Below, piece by piece: positions 19,966 to 27,875 of a DNA stretch of 64,000 nt (positions are counted from its first letter, which is position 1; every line of letters starts with the position of its first letter). The notes beneath the pieces were generated by a model. The model ran no database searches and was not told where the DNA came from. It saw only the letters and a list, made by a program, of their open reading frames with translations. Source of the stretch: Roseicyclus marinus (GTDB lineage Bacteria > Pseudomonadota > Alphaproteobacteria > Rhodobacterales > Rhodobacteraceae). A program made the position numbers and the translations under genes. The stretch covers positions 1 through 64,000 of the forward strand of contig NZ_JASJOF010000006.1 of the NCBI RefSeq assembly GCF_030163795.1, in the 5' to 3' direction.

Positions 19966-21051
19966 ATGGCCGACACACCATTCGGCGACGTGATGAACGC
20001 GGTGCCCGATCCGATGCTGCACATCTCGGCCACGGGGCAGATCGCGGCGGCCAATACGGCGGCCCGCGTGCTTCTGGGCGACTGGATCGAGGGGCGCAGC
20101 TGCGCCACCGTCCTGCGCCAACCAGGCCTCCTGAACCGGATCGAGGCCGTTCAGGCCGGCGAGGCGGCGGGCGAGGCGCGGATGCAGATCACCGACCAGA
20201 CCGGCGAAACCCAGTATCTCGTGCGGATCACGCCCTTGGGCGAGCCTGCGCCGCGCTCTGGCCTGCGCGCTCTTGTCCTGCATTTCACCGACATCACCCA
20301 CCTGCGCGAGGCCGAAGAGATGCGCCGCGATTTCGTCGCCAATGTCAGCCACGAATTGCGCACGCCACTGACCGCCGTTCTGGGCTTCATCGAAACCCTG
20401 CGCGGCCCGGCCAAGGATGACACCGCCGCCCGCGACCGCTTCCTCGGCATCATGGAAGGGGAGGCGCGGCGGATGAACCGGCTCGTCTCCGATCTCCTGT
20501 CGCTCAGCCGCGTCGAATCGCAAGAACGCCAGCGCCCCTCGACCGAGGTCGATCTGCGCGCCGTTCTGGACGGCGTGATCGCGGCCCTCAAACCCGTCGC
20601 CGAGGATCAGGGTTCCAGCCTCCATCTCGACGTGCATCCGGCCGATCCCGGCCTGTTGCTGGGCCAAGACGGCCAAAGCTTCCGGATGAAAGGCGACCGC
20701 GACCAGCTCATGCAGGTTTTTCTGAACCTGACCGAGAACGCGCTGAAATACGGTGGCACCGGGCGTCCCGTAACGCTGCGGCTCGGCTGGCAGGAGGGCA
20801 GCGGCCATCTCAAGGGGCCGGTGCTGCGCGCCGATGTGATCGACCGCGGCGACGGGATCGACCCGTTGCACGTGCCGCGGCTCACCGAACGCTTCTACCG
20901 CGTCGACACGCATCGCAGCCGCGCCATGGGCGGCACGGGGCTGGGGCTCGCGATCGTCAAGCATATCGTGAACCGCCATCGCGGGCGGCTGCGCATCGAC
21001 TCGGTGCAGGGACAGGGCAGTACCTTCACGGTGCTGTTTCCGGCGGATTGA
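19966..21051 (+). CDS. PhoR-like PAS histidine kinase without membrane segments
   Basis: 361 residues from the ATG at 19966, chosen because AGGGGAGC lies 10-17 bp upstream; an upstream in-frame ATG at 19906 would add a low-complexity leader. Domains: PAS (about 5-105, MNAVPDPMLHIS...), HisKA with H-box NVSHELRTPL (phospho-acceptor His129), HATPase with N-box LTENALKY, G1 DRGDGID and G2 GGTGLGLAIVKH. This order and the H-box context match PhoR. E. coli PhoR has N-terminal membrane segments; none is visible here, so the kinase should be cytosolic or membrane-associated through partners. No phoB, pst or phoU is in the window, so the partner regulator must be elsewhere. Confidence 0.85.
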   Translation: MADTPFGDVMNAVPDPMLHISATGQIAAANTAARVLLGDWIEGRSCATVLRQPGLLNRIEAVQAGEAAGEARMQITDQTGETQYLVRITPLGEPAPRSGLRALVLHFTDITHLREAEEMRRDFVANVSHELRTPLTAVLGFIETLRGPAKDDTAARDRFLGIMEGEARRMNRLVSDLLSLSRVESQERQRPSTEVDLRAVLDGVIAALKPVAEDQGSSLHLDVHPADPGLLLGQDGQSFRMKGDRDQLMQVFLNLTENALKYGGTGRPVTLRLGWQEGSGHLKGPVLRADVIDRGDGIDPLHVPRLTERFYRVDTHRSRAMGGTGLGLAIVKHIVNRHRGRLRIDSVQGQGSTFTVLFPAD

Positions 21052-21382
21052 GCCAAGGCGGGGCAGCTCCCCGTTGCCACATCCATAAGTCCTGTAATCA
21101 TGATTATGTTAAATAATGATATACCAAAAACGCCCGAAAACCGGCCCATCCGGGCAAATCCACGCCGCGCCGCCCGCAACGCGCTACATCAACAGCCCAA
21201 CATAACCCGCTGTAAAAAAACAACTTCGATCAACGCAATCGTGACACCCTGCCGCCCAAACCCCAACAGAACTGGCGTCGCCACCCGCCACACAACCCGC
21301 CAAACACTTGAGCTTCTTGGATTTATCCCCCTTTCTAAGCCCATAATCCTTCGTATACTGCCGGTCTGATTGGGGAAATTGC
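21052..21382 (+). other. 331-bp AT-rich intergenic region with probable aroQ promoter
   Basis: Much of this stretch is AT-rich and codon-poor compared with its neighbours (for example ATGATTATGTTAAATAATGA near 21098). No gene is convincing. A TATACT hexamer at 21354-21359, 24 bp before the aroQ start, is a good -10 candidate; the hexamer 17 bp upstream (CTTTCT) is a poor -35, so the promoter may need an activator. GGGGAAA at 21372-21378 is the aroQ ribosome binding site. Confidence 0.4.
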
Positions 21383-21826
21383 ATGAAGATCCTGGTCCTG
21401 AACGGCCCGAACCTGAACCTCCTCGGCACACGTGAACCTGCGATCTACGGGCACACGACCCTTGCCGATATCGAGGCCGATTGCATCGCTCATGGCCAGA
21501 GCCTCGGGTTCGAGGTCACTTGCGCGCAATCCAACCACGAAGGCGCGCTCATCGACCACCTTCATGCCGCGCGTGGCGTCATCTCGGGCGTTGTCCTGAA
21601 TGCGGGCGCCTATACGCACACCTCCGTCGCGCTGCGCGACGCGATCACGGCCAGCGAATTGCCCGTGGTCGAACTGCACCTGTCCAACACCCATGCGCGC
21701 GAAAGTTTCCGGCATGTCTCGCTCATCGCGCCGGTCTGCGTCGGCGGGATCCAAGGCTTCGGCGCGCGCGGCTACCGGCTCGCGCTCCAGGCGCTGCGCT
21801 TCCATCTGGGGCCCGATCCGGCATGA
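21383..21826 (+). CDS. aroQ: Type II 3-dehydroquinate dehydratase (shikimate pathway)
   Basis: 147 residues. Starts MKILVLNGPNLNLLGTREPAIYG with the catalytic tyrosine at 22 and the lid arginine in GTRE. The second motif reads NAGAYTHTSVALRDAI (family usually NPGAYTHTS, so a Pro-to-Ala change here), then ELHLSNTHARE with the catalytic histidine, and a terminal GFGARGYRLAL. It converts 3-dehydroquinate to 3-dehydroshikimate. The next gene starts within its stop codon (ATGA), so it is translationally coupled to a LuxR-type regulator. Confidence 0.97.
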   Translation: MKILVLNGPNLNLLGTREPAIYGHTTLADIEADCIAHGQSLGFEVTCAQSNHEGALIDHLHAARGVISGVVLNAGAYTHTSVALRDAITASELPVVELHLSNTHARESFRHVSLIAPVCVGGIQGFGARGYRLALQALRFHLGPDPA

Positions 21827-22629
21827 AACGCCTGCGCCCGTACCTCGCCATGACCACGGTCGAGGAGCTTTGGTCGCACCACACCGCCCTCATGGCCGAA
21901 TTCGGGTTCGACCGGCTGCTTTATGCCTTCAACGCCTTTCGCGGTGCCGGTCTCTACGACAATCCCGAAGACGCGCTGCTGCTCACCAACATGCCGGCCG
22001 AATATATCGACGCCTATGTCGATGGCGGCATGTTCCGCGACGGCGTGATGATGCGGTGGGCGATCAAGAACACCGGATCCGCGTCTTGGCAACGCGTCTA
22101 TGCCGAAATGGCCGATCAACCGCTGACCGAAGGCGAACGCGCGCTCCGCGCGCTCAATGCGCGTCACGGCATCCTCGCGGGCTATACGATCAGCTTTCCC
22201 ATGGCGATCAAGAATGCCAATGCCGGGATCGGCATGGCGGCGCGCCGTGACATGACGCAGGCAGATGCCGATGCGATCTGGGCCGAACACGGGGCTGAGA
22301 TCGAGATCATCAACCACGTCGCCCATCTGTGCATCCTGCAATTGCCCGCCACCGGGCAACGGCGGCTTCTGACCGCGCGTCAGGCCGAGGTTCTGGAACT
22401 CGTCGCCGACGGTAAAACCATGCAAGACATCGCCCTGATCCTCGGCCGCAACGTGGCCACGGTGGAAAAGCATCTGCGCGGCGCGCGCGATGCGCTGCGC
22501 GTCGAAACCACGGCACAAGCGGTGCGCAAGGCCTCGATCCTCAACCAGATTTTCCGGATCGAGGCGGAACCGCCCCAGAGCGCAAATCGCCCCGTGCAGA
22601 TGAAGGGCAGCGTCAGCCGCGCAAGCTAG
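21823..22629 (+). CDS. LuxR-family regulator with autoinducer-binding domain (LuxR solo)
   Basis: 268 residues from the ATG at 21823, which overlaps the aroQ stop. The N-terminal ~165 residues resemble an autoinducer-binding domain (FGFDRLLYAFN..., then YIDAYVDGGMFRDGVMMRWA...W). Mapping onto TraR-type pocket residues, Trp57 becomes Tyr61, Tyr61 is Tyr65, Asp70 is Asp73, Pro71 becomes Gly74 and Trp85 is Trp89: mostly kept, with two changes. The C-terminal HTH (about 186-228, LTARQAEVLELVADGKTMQDIA...NVATVEKHL) is a canonical LuxR helix-turn-helix. No luxI synthase is in the window, so it is a solo that may sense exogenous acyl-homoserine lactones or another ligand. A strong terminator lies at 22862-22899. 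Confidence 0.88.
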   Translation: MKRLRPYLAMTTVEELWSHHTALMAEFGFDRLLYAFNAFRGAGLYDNPEDALLLTNMPAEYIDAYVDGGMFRDGVMMRWAIKNTGSASWQRVYAEMADQPLTEGERALRALNARHGILAGYTISFPMAIKNANAGIGMAARRDMTQADADAIWAEHGAEIEIINHVAHLCILQLPATGQRRLLTARQAEVLELVADGKTMQDIALILGRNVATVEKHLRGARDALRVETTAQAVRKASILNQIFRIEAEPPQSANRPVQMKGSVSRAS

Positions 22630-22861
22630 GGTAAGGTTTCCCTCCGTTTCGCTCCGGCCCGCCCCTGTGCATCCTTGTCCGGTTCCGCGAGTGATGGCGA
22701 TTTGGCCAGGAACAGGGGGATACGGCGGTTTAGTCCCGCCTTGTCGATCCTCCTTCGGGCAACCGAAAAGACGCGTGTCCGGGCGCGATTACGTCCATGG
22801 CACGGGTCGTTCTTTCGGGGTCGTGTGCTCGTCCCAAATACCCGCACCGGCCTCGTTTCGG

Positions 22862-22899
22862 CGGTGCCATCCGGTTCCCGGGTGGCACCGTACTTTTTT
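22862..22899 (+). terminator. Rho-independent terminator
   Basis: An 8-bp stem CGGTGCCA/TGGCACCG (22862-22869 and 22883-22890) is followed by TACTTTTTT. It is the first plus-strand terminator after the aroQ-luxR pair, 233 bp past the luxR stop; nothing else recognisable lies in between. Confidence 0.8.
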
Positions 22900-22910
22900 G
22901 GGCGCTGGCA

Positions 22911-22945
22911 AAGGAAAAGGGGCAGAGGTTGCCCCCTGCCCCTTT
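22911..22945 (-). terminator. Rho-independent terminator of rpsB-tsf
   Basis: On the minus strand AAAGGGGCAG / CTGCCCCTTT form a 10-bp stem with loop GGGGCAACCT, followed by TTTTCCTTT. It is about 90 bp after the tsf stop; the stem also reads as a terminator-like hairpin on the plus strand. Confidence 0.85.
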
Positions 22946-22985
22946 GATACCAGCCGAACCGCTTCGGTTCCGCCCGTCACAGTTC

Positions 22986-23008
22986 CGAAAGATCCACCGG
23001 ATCTTTCG
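22986..23008. repeat. 10-bp inverted repeat just after tsf
   Basis: CGAAAGATCC / GGATCTTTCG with a 3-nt loop (ACC), about 25 bp past the tsf stop codon. There is no T-run after it, so it is more likely an mRNA 3'-end structure in front of the real terminator at 22911-22945. Confidence 0.6.
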
Positions 23009-23032
23009 TCGGGCTGGGCCCGGTCCGGCCTG

Positions 23033-23908
23033 TCAGCCCTTGACGGCCTTGGCGACTTCCTCGGCGAAGTTCTCTTCCTTCTTCTCGATCCCCTCGCCCA
23101 CTTCGAGGCGGACGAAACCGGTGATCGTGGCACCCGCTTCCTTGGCGGCGGCCCCCACGGTCAGGTCGGGGTTGATGACGAAGGCTTGGTTCACCAGCGT
23201 GATGTCGGCCAGGAACTTCTTCATCCGGCCTTCGATCATCTTCTCGATCACGGCCTCGGGCTTGCCCGATTCGCGCGCGATGTCGATCTGGATCTGGCGT
23301 TCCTTTTCCACGACCGCCGGGTCCACGTCGCCCTCGTCAAGCGCGGCGGGGTTGACGGCTGCGACATGCATCGCGACCTGCTTGGCGAATGCCTCGTCGC
23401 CACCGGTCATCGCGACCAGAACGCCGATCTTGCCCATGCCATCGGCGGCAGCGTTGTGGATGTAGGACACAACCGTCTCGCCCTCGATCCGGGCCATGCG
23501 GCGCACGCCCATGTTCTCGCCGATCGTGGCGATCTTGTCGGTCAGCGTGTCGGCGATGGACTTGCCGCCCATATCGGCCGCCAGCAGCGCCTCGACATCG
23601 GATGCGCCCAGTGCTGCCTTCGCGATGCCCGCGACCATGCCCTGGAATTCGGCATTCTTGGCCACGAAGTCCGTTTCCGAGTTCACCTCGACCGCGACGC
23701 CGGTGCCCCCGGTGACCGCGACGGCCACAAGACCTTCGGCAGCCGTGCGGCCCGATTTCTTGGCGGCCTTGGCCAGACCCTTGGTGCGCAGCCAATCGAC
23801 GGCGGCTTCGAAATCGCCATCGGTCTCGGTCAGCGCCTTCTTGGCGTCCATCATGCCTGCGCCGGTCGCTTCGCGCAGTTCCTTCACCATTGCAGCGGTA
23901 ATCGCCAT
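23033..23908 (-). CDS. tsf: Translation elongation factor Ts
   Basis: 291 residues from the ATG at 23908 (the protein begins [26 protein letters not shown], the standard EF-Ts start; a longer frame upstream is not used). N-terminal UBA-like domain, then the TDFVAKN motif of the core ([12 protein letters not shown]) and C-terminal IAREEGKPE-like segment ([15 protein letters not shown]). EF-Ts is the nucleotide exchange factor for EF-Tu. It follows rpsB by 75 nt in the conserved rpsB-tsf order. Confidence 0.98.
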   Translation of the reverse strand: MAITAAMVKELREATGAGMMDAKKALTETDGDFEAAVDWLRTKGLAKAAKKSGRTAAEGLVAVAVTGGTGVAVEVNSETDFVAKNAEFQGMVAGIAKAALGASDVEALLAADMGGKSIADTLTDKIATIGENMGVRRMARIEGETVVSYIHNAAADGMGKIGVLVAMTGGDEAFAKQVAMHVAAVNPAALDEGDVDPAVVEKERQIQIDIARESGKPEAVIEKMIEGRMKKFLADITLVNQAFVINPDLTVGAAAKEAGATITGFVRLEVGEGIEKKEENFAEEVAKAVKG

Positions 23909-23983
23909 GAGCGTTCTCCTGATATCTCGTGTCGGCGCGCAAGGCATCTGCCCTGCGCGCGTGTCAATTGGATGACAAGGCGT

Positions 23984-24769
23984 TCAGCCCTCGGCGGCGT
24001 CTTCCGCAACGATGTCCTCGGCCAGCGCCTCTTCGGCGGCCACCTCTTCGAAGGCCCCGATATCGACGCCAGCGGTCTGCAGCTGGGCCGACATGCCATC
24101 GAGCGCCGCGCGGCTGATCAGATCGCAGTAAAGCGCGATGGCGCGTGCCGCATCGTCATTGCCGGGGATGACGTAATCGACGCCATCGGGCGCGCAATTG
24201 GTGTCGACCACGGCCACGACCGGAATGCCCAGCTTGCGCGCTTCCGCGATGGCCAGATCTTCCTTGTTCACGTCGATGACGAACAACAGGTCCGGCAGGC
24301 CGCCCATCTGGCGGATACCACCCAGCGACGCCTGAAGCTTGACCTGGTCCCGCTCCATCCCGAGCCGTTCCTTCTTGGTCAGACCGTCAAGGCCCTGCTC
24401 CATCTGCTCGTCGATGGATTTCAGACGCGAGATCGAATTCGACACGGTCTTCCAGTTGGTGAGCGTGCCGCCCAGCCAGCGGTGGTTCATGTAATATTGC
24501 GCGCAACGCTCGGCGGCTTCCGCGATGGGCTTTTGCGCCTGGCGCTTGGTGCCCACGAACAGGATGCGGCCGCCCTTTGCGACGGTTTCGCGCACGACCT
24601 GCAGCGCCTGGTCGAGCAATTCGACGGTCTGGGTCAGGTCGATGATGTGGATGCCGTTGCGGTCGCCGTAGATATACGGGGCCATCCGCGGGTTCCAGCG
24701 CTGGGTCTGGTGGCCGTAGTGCACGCCAGCTTCAAGAAGCTGACGCAGCGAGAAATCAGGAAGCGCCAT
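23984..24769 (-). CDS. rpsB: 30S ribosomal protein S2
   Basis: 261 residues from the ATG at 24769: [29 protein letters not shown] is the canonical S2 start, and GGAAAGGAACC lies just upstream on the minus strand. Characteristic segments include [46 protein letters not shown] and [23 protein letters not shown]. The C-terminal tail is acidic and alanine-rich. First gene of rpsB-tsf. Long in-frame extension upstream runs through repeats and is not coding. Confidence 0.98.
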   Translation of the reverse strand: MALPDFSLRQLLEAGVHYGHQTQRWNPRMAPYIYGDRNGIHIIDLTQTVELLDQALQVVRETVAKGGRILFVGTKRQAQKPIAEAAERCAQYYMNHRWLGGTLTNWKTVSNSISRLKSIDEQMEQGLDGLTKKERLGMERDQVKLQASLGGIRQMGGLPDLLFVIDVNKEDLAIAEARKLGIPVVAVVDTNCAPDGVDYVIPGNDDAARAIALYCDLISRAALDGMSAQLQTAGVDIGAFEEVAAEEALAEDIVAEDAAEG

Positions 24770-24954
24770 CCTAATGGTTCCTTTCCGGTTTGCGCCTGAG
24801 CGGAGGATAGGGGCATCTGCCCCAACCGGTGGACGCTGCGGGGATGTCTCCCGCCGCAGGCCCGCCTCCGCCTGTGAAGTGAGCGTGCCGTTACGGGGTT
24901 TCGCGGGGAATGGCAAGCCCTGCCCGACCTCTTGTCGCGGTGGCAGTCGCGGCT

Positions 24955-25012
24955 GGGGGCTCTGCCCCCGGCGCGTGCCGCGCCTCCCCCGGAGTTTTCG
25001 GGCCAAGATGAA
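24955..25012. repeat. Dispersed intergenic palindrome, copy 2
   Basis: GGGGGCTCTGCCCCC, GGCGCG-TGC-CGCGCC, CTCCCCCGGAG, then TTTTCGGGCCAAGATGAA. Same architecture as copies at 13842, 30778 and 49401. The tail runs into a 12-bp tandem repeat. Confidence 0.85.
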
Positions 25013-25036
25013 GGCCAAGATCAAGGCCAAGATCAA
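25001..25036. repeat. Three tandem copies of a 12-bp unit
   Basis: GGCCAAGATGAA at 25001-25012 followed by two identical GGCCAAGATCAA copies at 25013-25024 and 25025-25036. The first unit is the tail of the dispersed element, which appears to have been amplified locally. Confidence 0.95.
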
Positions 25037-25074
25037 GGATGGACGCCCGCGGGCGGCTTTTGTAGAGCCGAAGC

Positions 25075-25965
25075 ATGACACGCGCCCCCGATATCCTCTG
25101 CATAGGCTCGGTCCTTTGGGACATCATCGGGCGCACGCCCCTCCATATGGCACCGGGCAACGACAAGCCGGGGCGTATCGCGCGCGGGCCGGGCGGCGTC
25201 GCGCTCAACATCGCCATGACGCTGCGCCGGTTCGGGATGCGCCCGGGCCTTGTCTCCGTTCTGGGCGATGACGCCGCGGGGCGCGAATTGATCGAGGCCT
25301 GTGCAGCCATGGGCCTTGATTGCCGCGGGCTGCTGGTCGACCCCGACCTGCCCACCGATTGCTACATGGCCATCGAGGCGCAGGGCACGCTGGTCGCGGC
25401 GCTTGCCGATGCCCATTCGCTCGAGGCCGCGGGCGCGCGTATCCTTGCCCCGCTCAGCGATGGCCGTCTGGCCAGCACGGATGCGCCTTGGACTGGCCCC
25501 ATCGCCATCGACGGCAACCTGACCGAGGATCTGCTGGCCGAGATCGCGCAAAGCCCGCTCTTCGCCCACGCCGATCTGCGCGTTGCCCCCGCCTCCCCCG
25601 GCAAGGCTGAACGCCTCCGCCCGCTCCTGCGCCATCCGCGCGCGACGCTTTACGTGAACCGGGAGGAAGCGGGGCTTCTGACCGGCACGCGGCCCGCCAA
25701 TGCCGCCGCCGCCGCATCGGCCCTCCTGGCGCAGGGCGCGCGGCGCGTGCTGGTCACCGCCGGGGCCGAGATGGCCGTCGATGCCGATGCCACGGGCACG
25801 ATCAGCGCCGTCCCCCCGCCGGTCGAGGCGCATCGCATCACCGGGGCGGGCGACACGTTCATGGCGGCCCATGTCGCCGCCGAACAGGCGGGGCTCGACC
25901 GCGCGGCGGCCCTTGCCCGCGCCGTGCAGGCTGCCGCCACCTATGTCTCGGGAGACGATCCATGA
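25075..25965 (+). CDS. psuK: PfkB-family carbohydrate kinase, probable pseudouridine kinase
   Basis: 296 residues with both PfkB signatures: [17 protein letters not shown] near 42 and the C-terminal [12 protein letters not shown] with the catalytic aspartate (about 262). The specific call comes from context: its stop overlaps the start (ATGA) of a gene that is clearly pseudouridine-5'-phosphate glycosidase, the enzyme that uses the product of pseudouridine kinase. Together they would recycle pseudouridine from RNA turnover into uracil and ribose-5-phosphate. On sequence alone another nucleoside or sugar kinase would also fit. Confidence 0.85.
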   Translation: MTRAPDILCIGSVLWDIIGRTPLHMAPGNDKPGRIARGPGGVALNIAMTLRRFGMRPGLVSVLGDDAAGRELIEACAAMGLDCRGLLVDPDLPTDCYMAIEAQGTLVAALADAHSLEAAGARILAPLSDGRLASTDAPWTGPIAIDGNLTEDLLAEIAQSPLFAHADLRVAPASPGKAERLRPLLRHPRATLYVNREEAGLLTGTRPANAAAAASALLAQGARRVLVTAGAEMAVDADATGTISAVPPPVEAHRITGAGDTFMAAHVAAEQAGLDRAAALARAVQAAATYVSGDDP

Positions 25966-26873
25966 CCCCCCTGCCCCTTACCCTGTCGCCCGAGGTGGCG
26001 GAGGCCAAGGCCTGCGGCGCGCCCATCGTGGCGCTCGAATCGACCATCATCACCCACGGGATGCCCTATCCCCAGAACCTCGAGACCGCCCGCGCGGTCG
26101 AGGACGAGGTGCGCCGCGCGGGCGCAACGCCGGCCACCATCGCCGTGCTGGACGGAGTGATCCACGCCGGTCTCGATGCCGATGCGCTGCAATCGCTTGC
26201 GCAGGCCAAGGGCGTCGCCAAGCTCAGCCGCGCCGATCTCGCCGCCTGTCTCGCCACGGGCGGTACCGGGGCCACGACGGTCGCCGCCACCATGATCTGC
26301 GCCGCCCGCGCCGGCATCGCCGTCTTCGCCACCGGCGGCATCGGCGGTGTCCACAAGGGCGCGGAGGACAGTTTCGACATCTCCGCCGATCTTCAGGAAC
26401 TGGCGCAAACGCCCGTGACGGTCGTGGCCGCCGGGGCCAAGGCCATTCTCGACCTGCCCAAGACGCTCGAGGTTCTGGAAACGCTGGGCGTCCCCGTGAT
26501 CGCTGTCGGCCAAGATGCCTTTCCCGCCTTCTGGAGCCGGGACAGCGGCCTGCCGGCGCCCTTGCGCATGGATGATCCCGCCGCCATCGCCCGCGCCCAC
26601 AGGATGCGCGCGGCCCTCGGCCTGCCCGGCGGGCAATTGGTGGCCAACCCGATCCCCGCGGCCGATGAAATCCCCGCCGCCACCCTCGCCCCCCTGATCG
26701 CCAAGGCACAGGCCGAGGCCGAGGCGCGCGGCATCGCGGGCAAATCCGTCACGCCCTTTCTCCTGCAACATCTGTTCGAACTGACCGACGGGCGCACGCT
26801 TGGGGCCAATATCGCGCTGGTGCTGAACAACGCCCGCCTCGCCGCCCGCATCGCCACGGCGCTGGCACAATAG
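25962..26873 (+). CDS. psuG: Pseudouridine-5'-phosphate glycosidase
   Basis: 303 residues, usual length. Recognisable segments: VALESTIITHGMPYPQNLETA (active-site glutamate), GATPATIAVLDGVIHAGL, TGGTGATTVAATMICAARAGIAVFATGGIGGVHKGAEDSFDISADL, and AAGAKAILDLPKTLEVLETLGVPVI containing the catalytic lysine. It splits pseudouridine-5'-phosphate reversibly into uracil and ribose-5-phosphate, using Mn2+ in characterised homologues. It overlaps the kinase gene by 4 nt. Confidence 0.96.
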   Translation: MTPLPLTLSPEVAEAKACGAPIVALESTIITHGMPYPQNLETARAVEDEVRRAGATPATIAVLDGVIHAGLDADALQSLAQAKGVAKLSRADLAACLATGGTGATTVAATMICAARAGIAVFATGGIGGVHKGAEDSFDISADLQELAQTPVTVVAAGAKAILDLPKTLEVLETLGVPVIAVGQDAFPAFWSRDSGLPAPLRMDDPAAIARAHRMRAALGLPGGQLVANPIPAADEIPAATLAPLIAKAQAEAEARGIAGKSVTPFLLQHLFELTDGRTLGANIALVLNNARLAARIATALAQ

Positions 26874-26976
26874 GGCGCGCCTCATCGCGTGCTTGTGCGT
26901 GGCACGGCCCGCGCATAGATACATCCCAAAGGGCGCATCGCTGGATGCGCCCGTGGCCCTACCGGACCCCGCGCGC

Positions 26977-27684
26977 ATGAAACTGCCCGAAACGCCTCCG
27001 CCGCCGCGCCGCGGCCCCTTTGCCGCCTTCCGGTCGAATTTCCTGACCGGGCTCATCGTGATCGCGCCCATCGGCATCACGATCTGGCTCTTGTGGACGC
27101 TGGCGGGCTGGATCGACAGCTGGGTTTTGCCGCTGATCCCCTCGGCCTACAATCCCGCGCATCTGATCAACCGATACACCGGGCTCGAGGTCGATATCCG
27201 CGGTATCGGGGTCGTGACGTTTCTGCTCTTCACCGTCATCATCGGCTGGCTGGCCAAGGGGTTGATCGGCCGCTCGCTCATCCGCTGGGCGGAATCCCTC
27301 GTTCTCTCCATCCCGGTGATCCGCTCGCTCTATTCCGGGCTCAAGCAGATCGCCGAAACGGTCCTGCAACAGGGCCAGCAGAATTTCGACAAGGCCTGCC
27401 TCATCGAATACCCGCGCAAGGGGATCTGGGCCATCGCCTTCATCTCGACCAAGGCGCGGGGCGAGGTGCAGACCAAGACCGCCGATGATGTCGTCGCCGT
27501 CTTCATGCCGACGACGCCAAACCCGACCTCGGGCTTCCTCCTCTTCGTGCCGCAAAAGGACGTGACGATCCTCGACATGCCGGTCGAGGATGCGGCCAAG
27601 CTGATCATCTCGGCAGGGCTCGTCTATCCCAATGCCGAGAACCCGGCGAAACCGCCCAAGATCCTGCCCGACGCAGCCGAGTAA
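26977..27684 (+). CDS. DUF502-family membrane protein
   Basis: 235 residues from the ATG at 26977 (MKLPETPPPPRRGPFAAFRSNFLTGLIVIAPIGITIWLLW; an upstream in-frame ATG lacks support). Two membrane spans (about 20-42 and 75-98) flank a conserved short loop, followed by the family segment SIPVIRSLYSGLKQIAETVL and a soluble C-terminal part (FVPTTPNPTSGFLLFVP-like). DUF502 proteins are widespread and their function is unknown to me. It stands alone after psuKG with a 103-bp gap. Confidence 0.88.
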   Translation: MKLPETPPPPRRGPFAAFRSNFLTGLIVIAPIGITIWLLWTLAGWIDSWVLPLIPSAYNPAHLINRYTGLEVDIRGIGVVTFLLFTVIIGWLAKGLIGRSLIRWAESLVLSIPVIRSLYSGLKQIAETVLQQGQQNFDKACLIEYPRKGIWAIAFISTKARGEVQTKTADDVVAVFMPTTPNPTSGFLLFVPQKDVTILDMPVEDAAKLIISAGLVYPNAENPAKPPKILPDAAE

Positions 27685-27825
27685 ACGCTCCGCCTGACAA
27701 GGCCCTCCGGCGCAGGCCACGCGCAAGATCGGGCGCATCCACCGTGCACAGAAAAAACTCCGATCCTCAAAGACGCCCCTAACACACCGGGGGTCTTCGG
27801 CCGTTACAATCTACAGTAACGAGTG

Positions 27826-27851
27826 CCGGGCGGCTCCTCGGGGCCGCCCGG
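27826..27851 (-). terminator. Inverted repeat, probable terminator of the solute-binding-protein gene
   Basis: CCGGGCGGC / GCCGCCCGG, 9-bp stem with an 8-nt loop, about 25 bp past the stop of the minus-strand gene. No T-run, so termination efficiency is uncertain. Confidence 0.5.
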
Positions 27852-27875
27852 AGGCGTACCCAAGGCCGTCGCGGT

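Larger units (their letters stand above)
24770..25074 (-). other. 305-bp rpsB leader/divergent intergenic region with repeats
   Basis: Contains the rpsB leader (minus strand; a small GGGGCAGATGCCCC hairpin about 45 bp upstream of the rpsB start), the dispersed palindrome copy at 24955-25012 and a 12-bp tandem repeat at 25001-25036. No gene seen. The promoters for rpsB (minus) and the pseudouridine genes (plus) must both lie here, but no clean -35/-10 pair stands out. Confidence 0.45.

Noticed and set aside
21184-21429. Minus-strand 81-residue frame across the aroQ promoter
   Set aside because: Overlaps the aroQ start and the AT-rich region; no motif and no ribosome binding site.
22667-24799. 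710-residue plus-strand frame across tsf and rpsB
   Set aside because: Antisense to two ribosomal-type genes; no motif.
25001-25036. Three 12-bp repeats as a CRISPR-like array
   Set aside because: Units are directly adjacent without spacers and too short; simple tandem amplification explains them.
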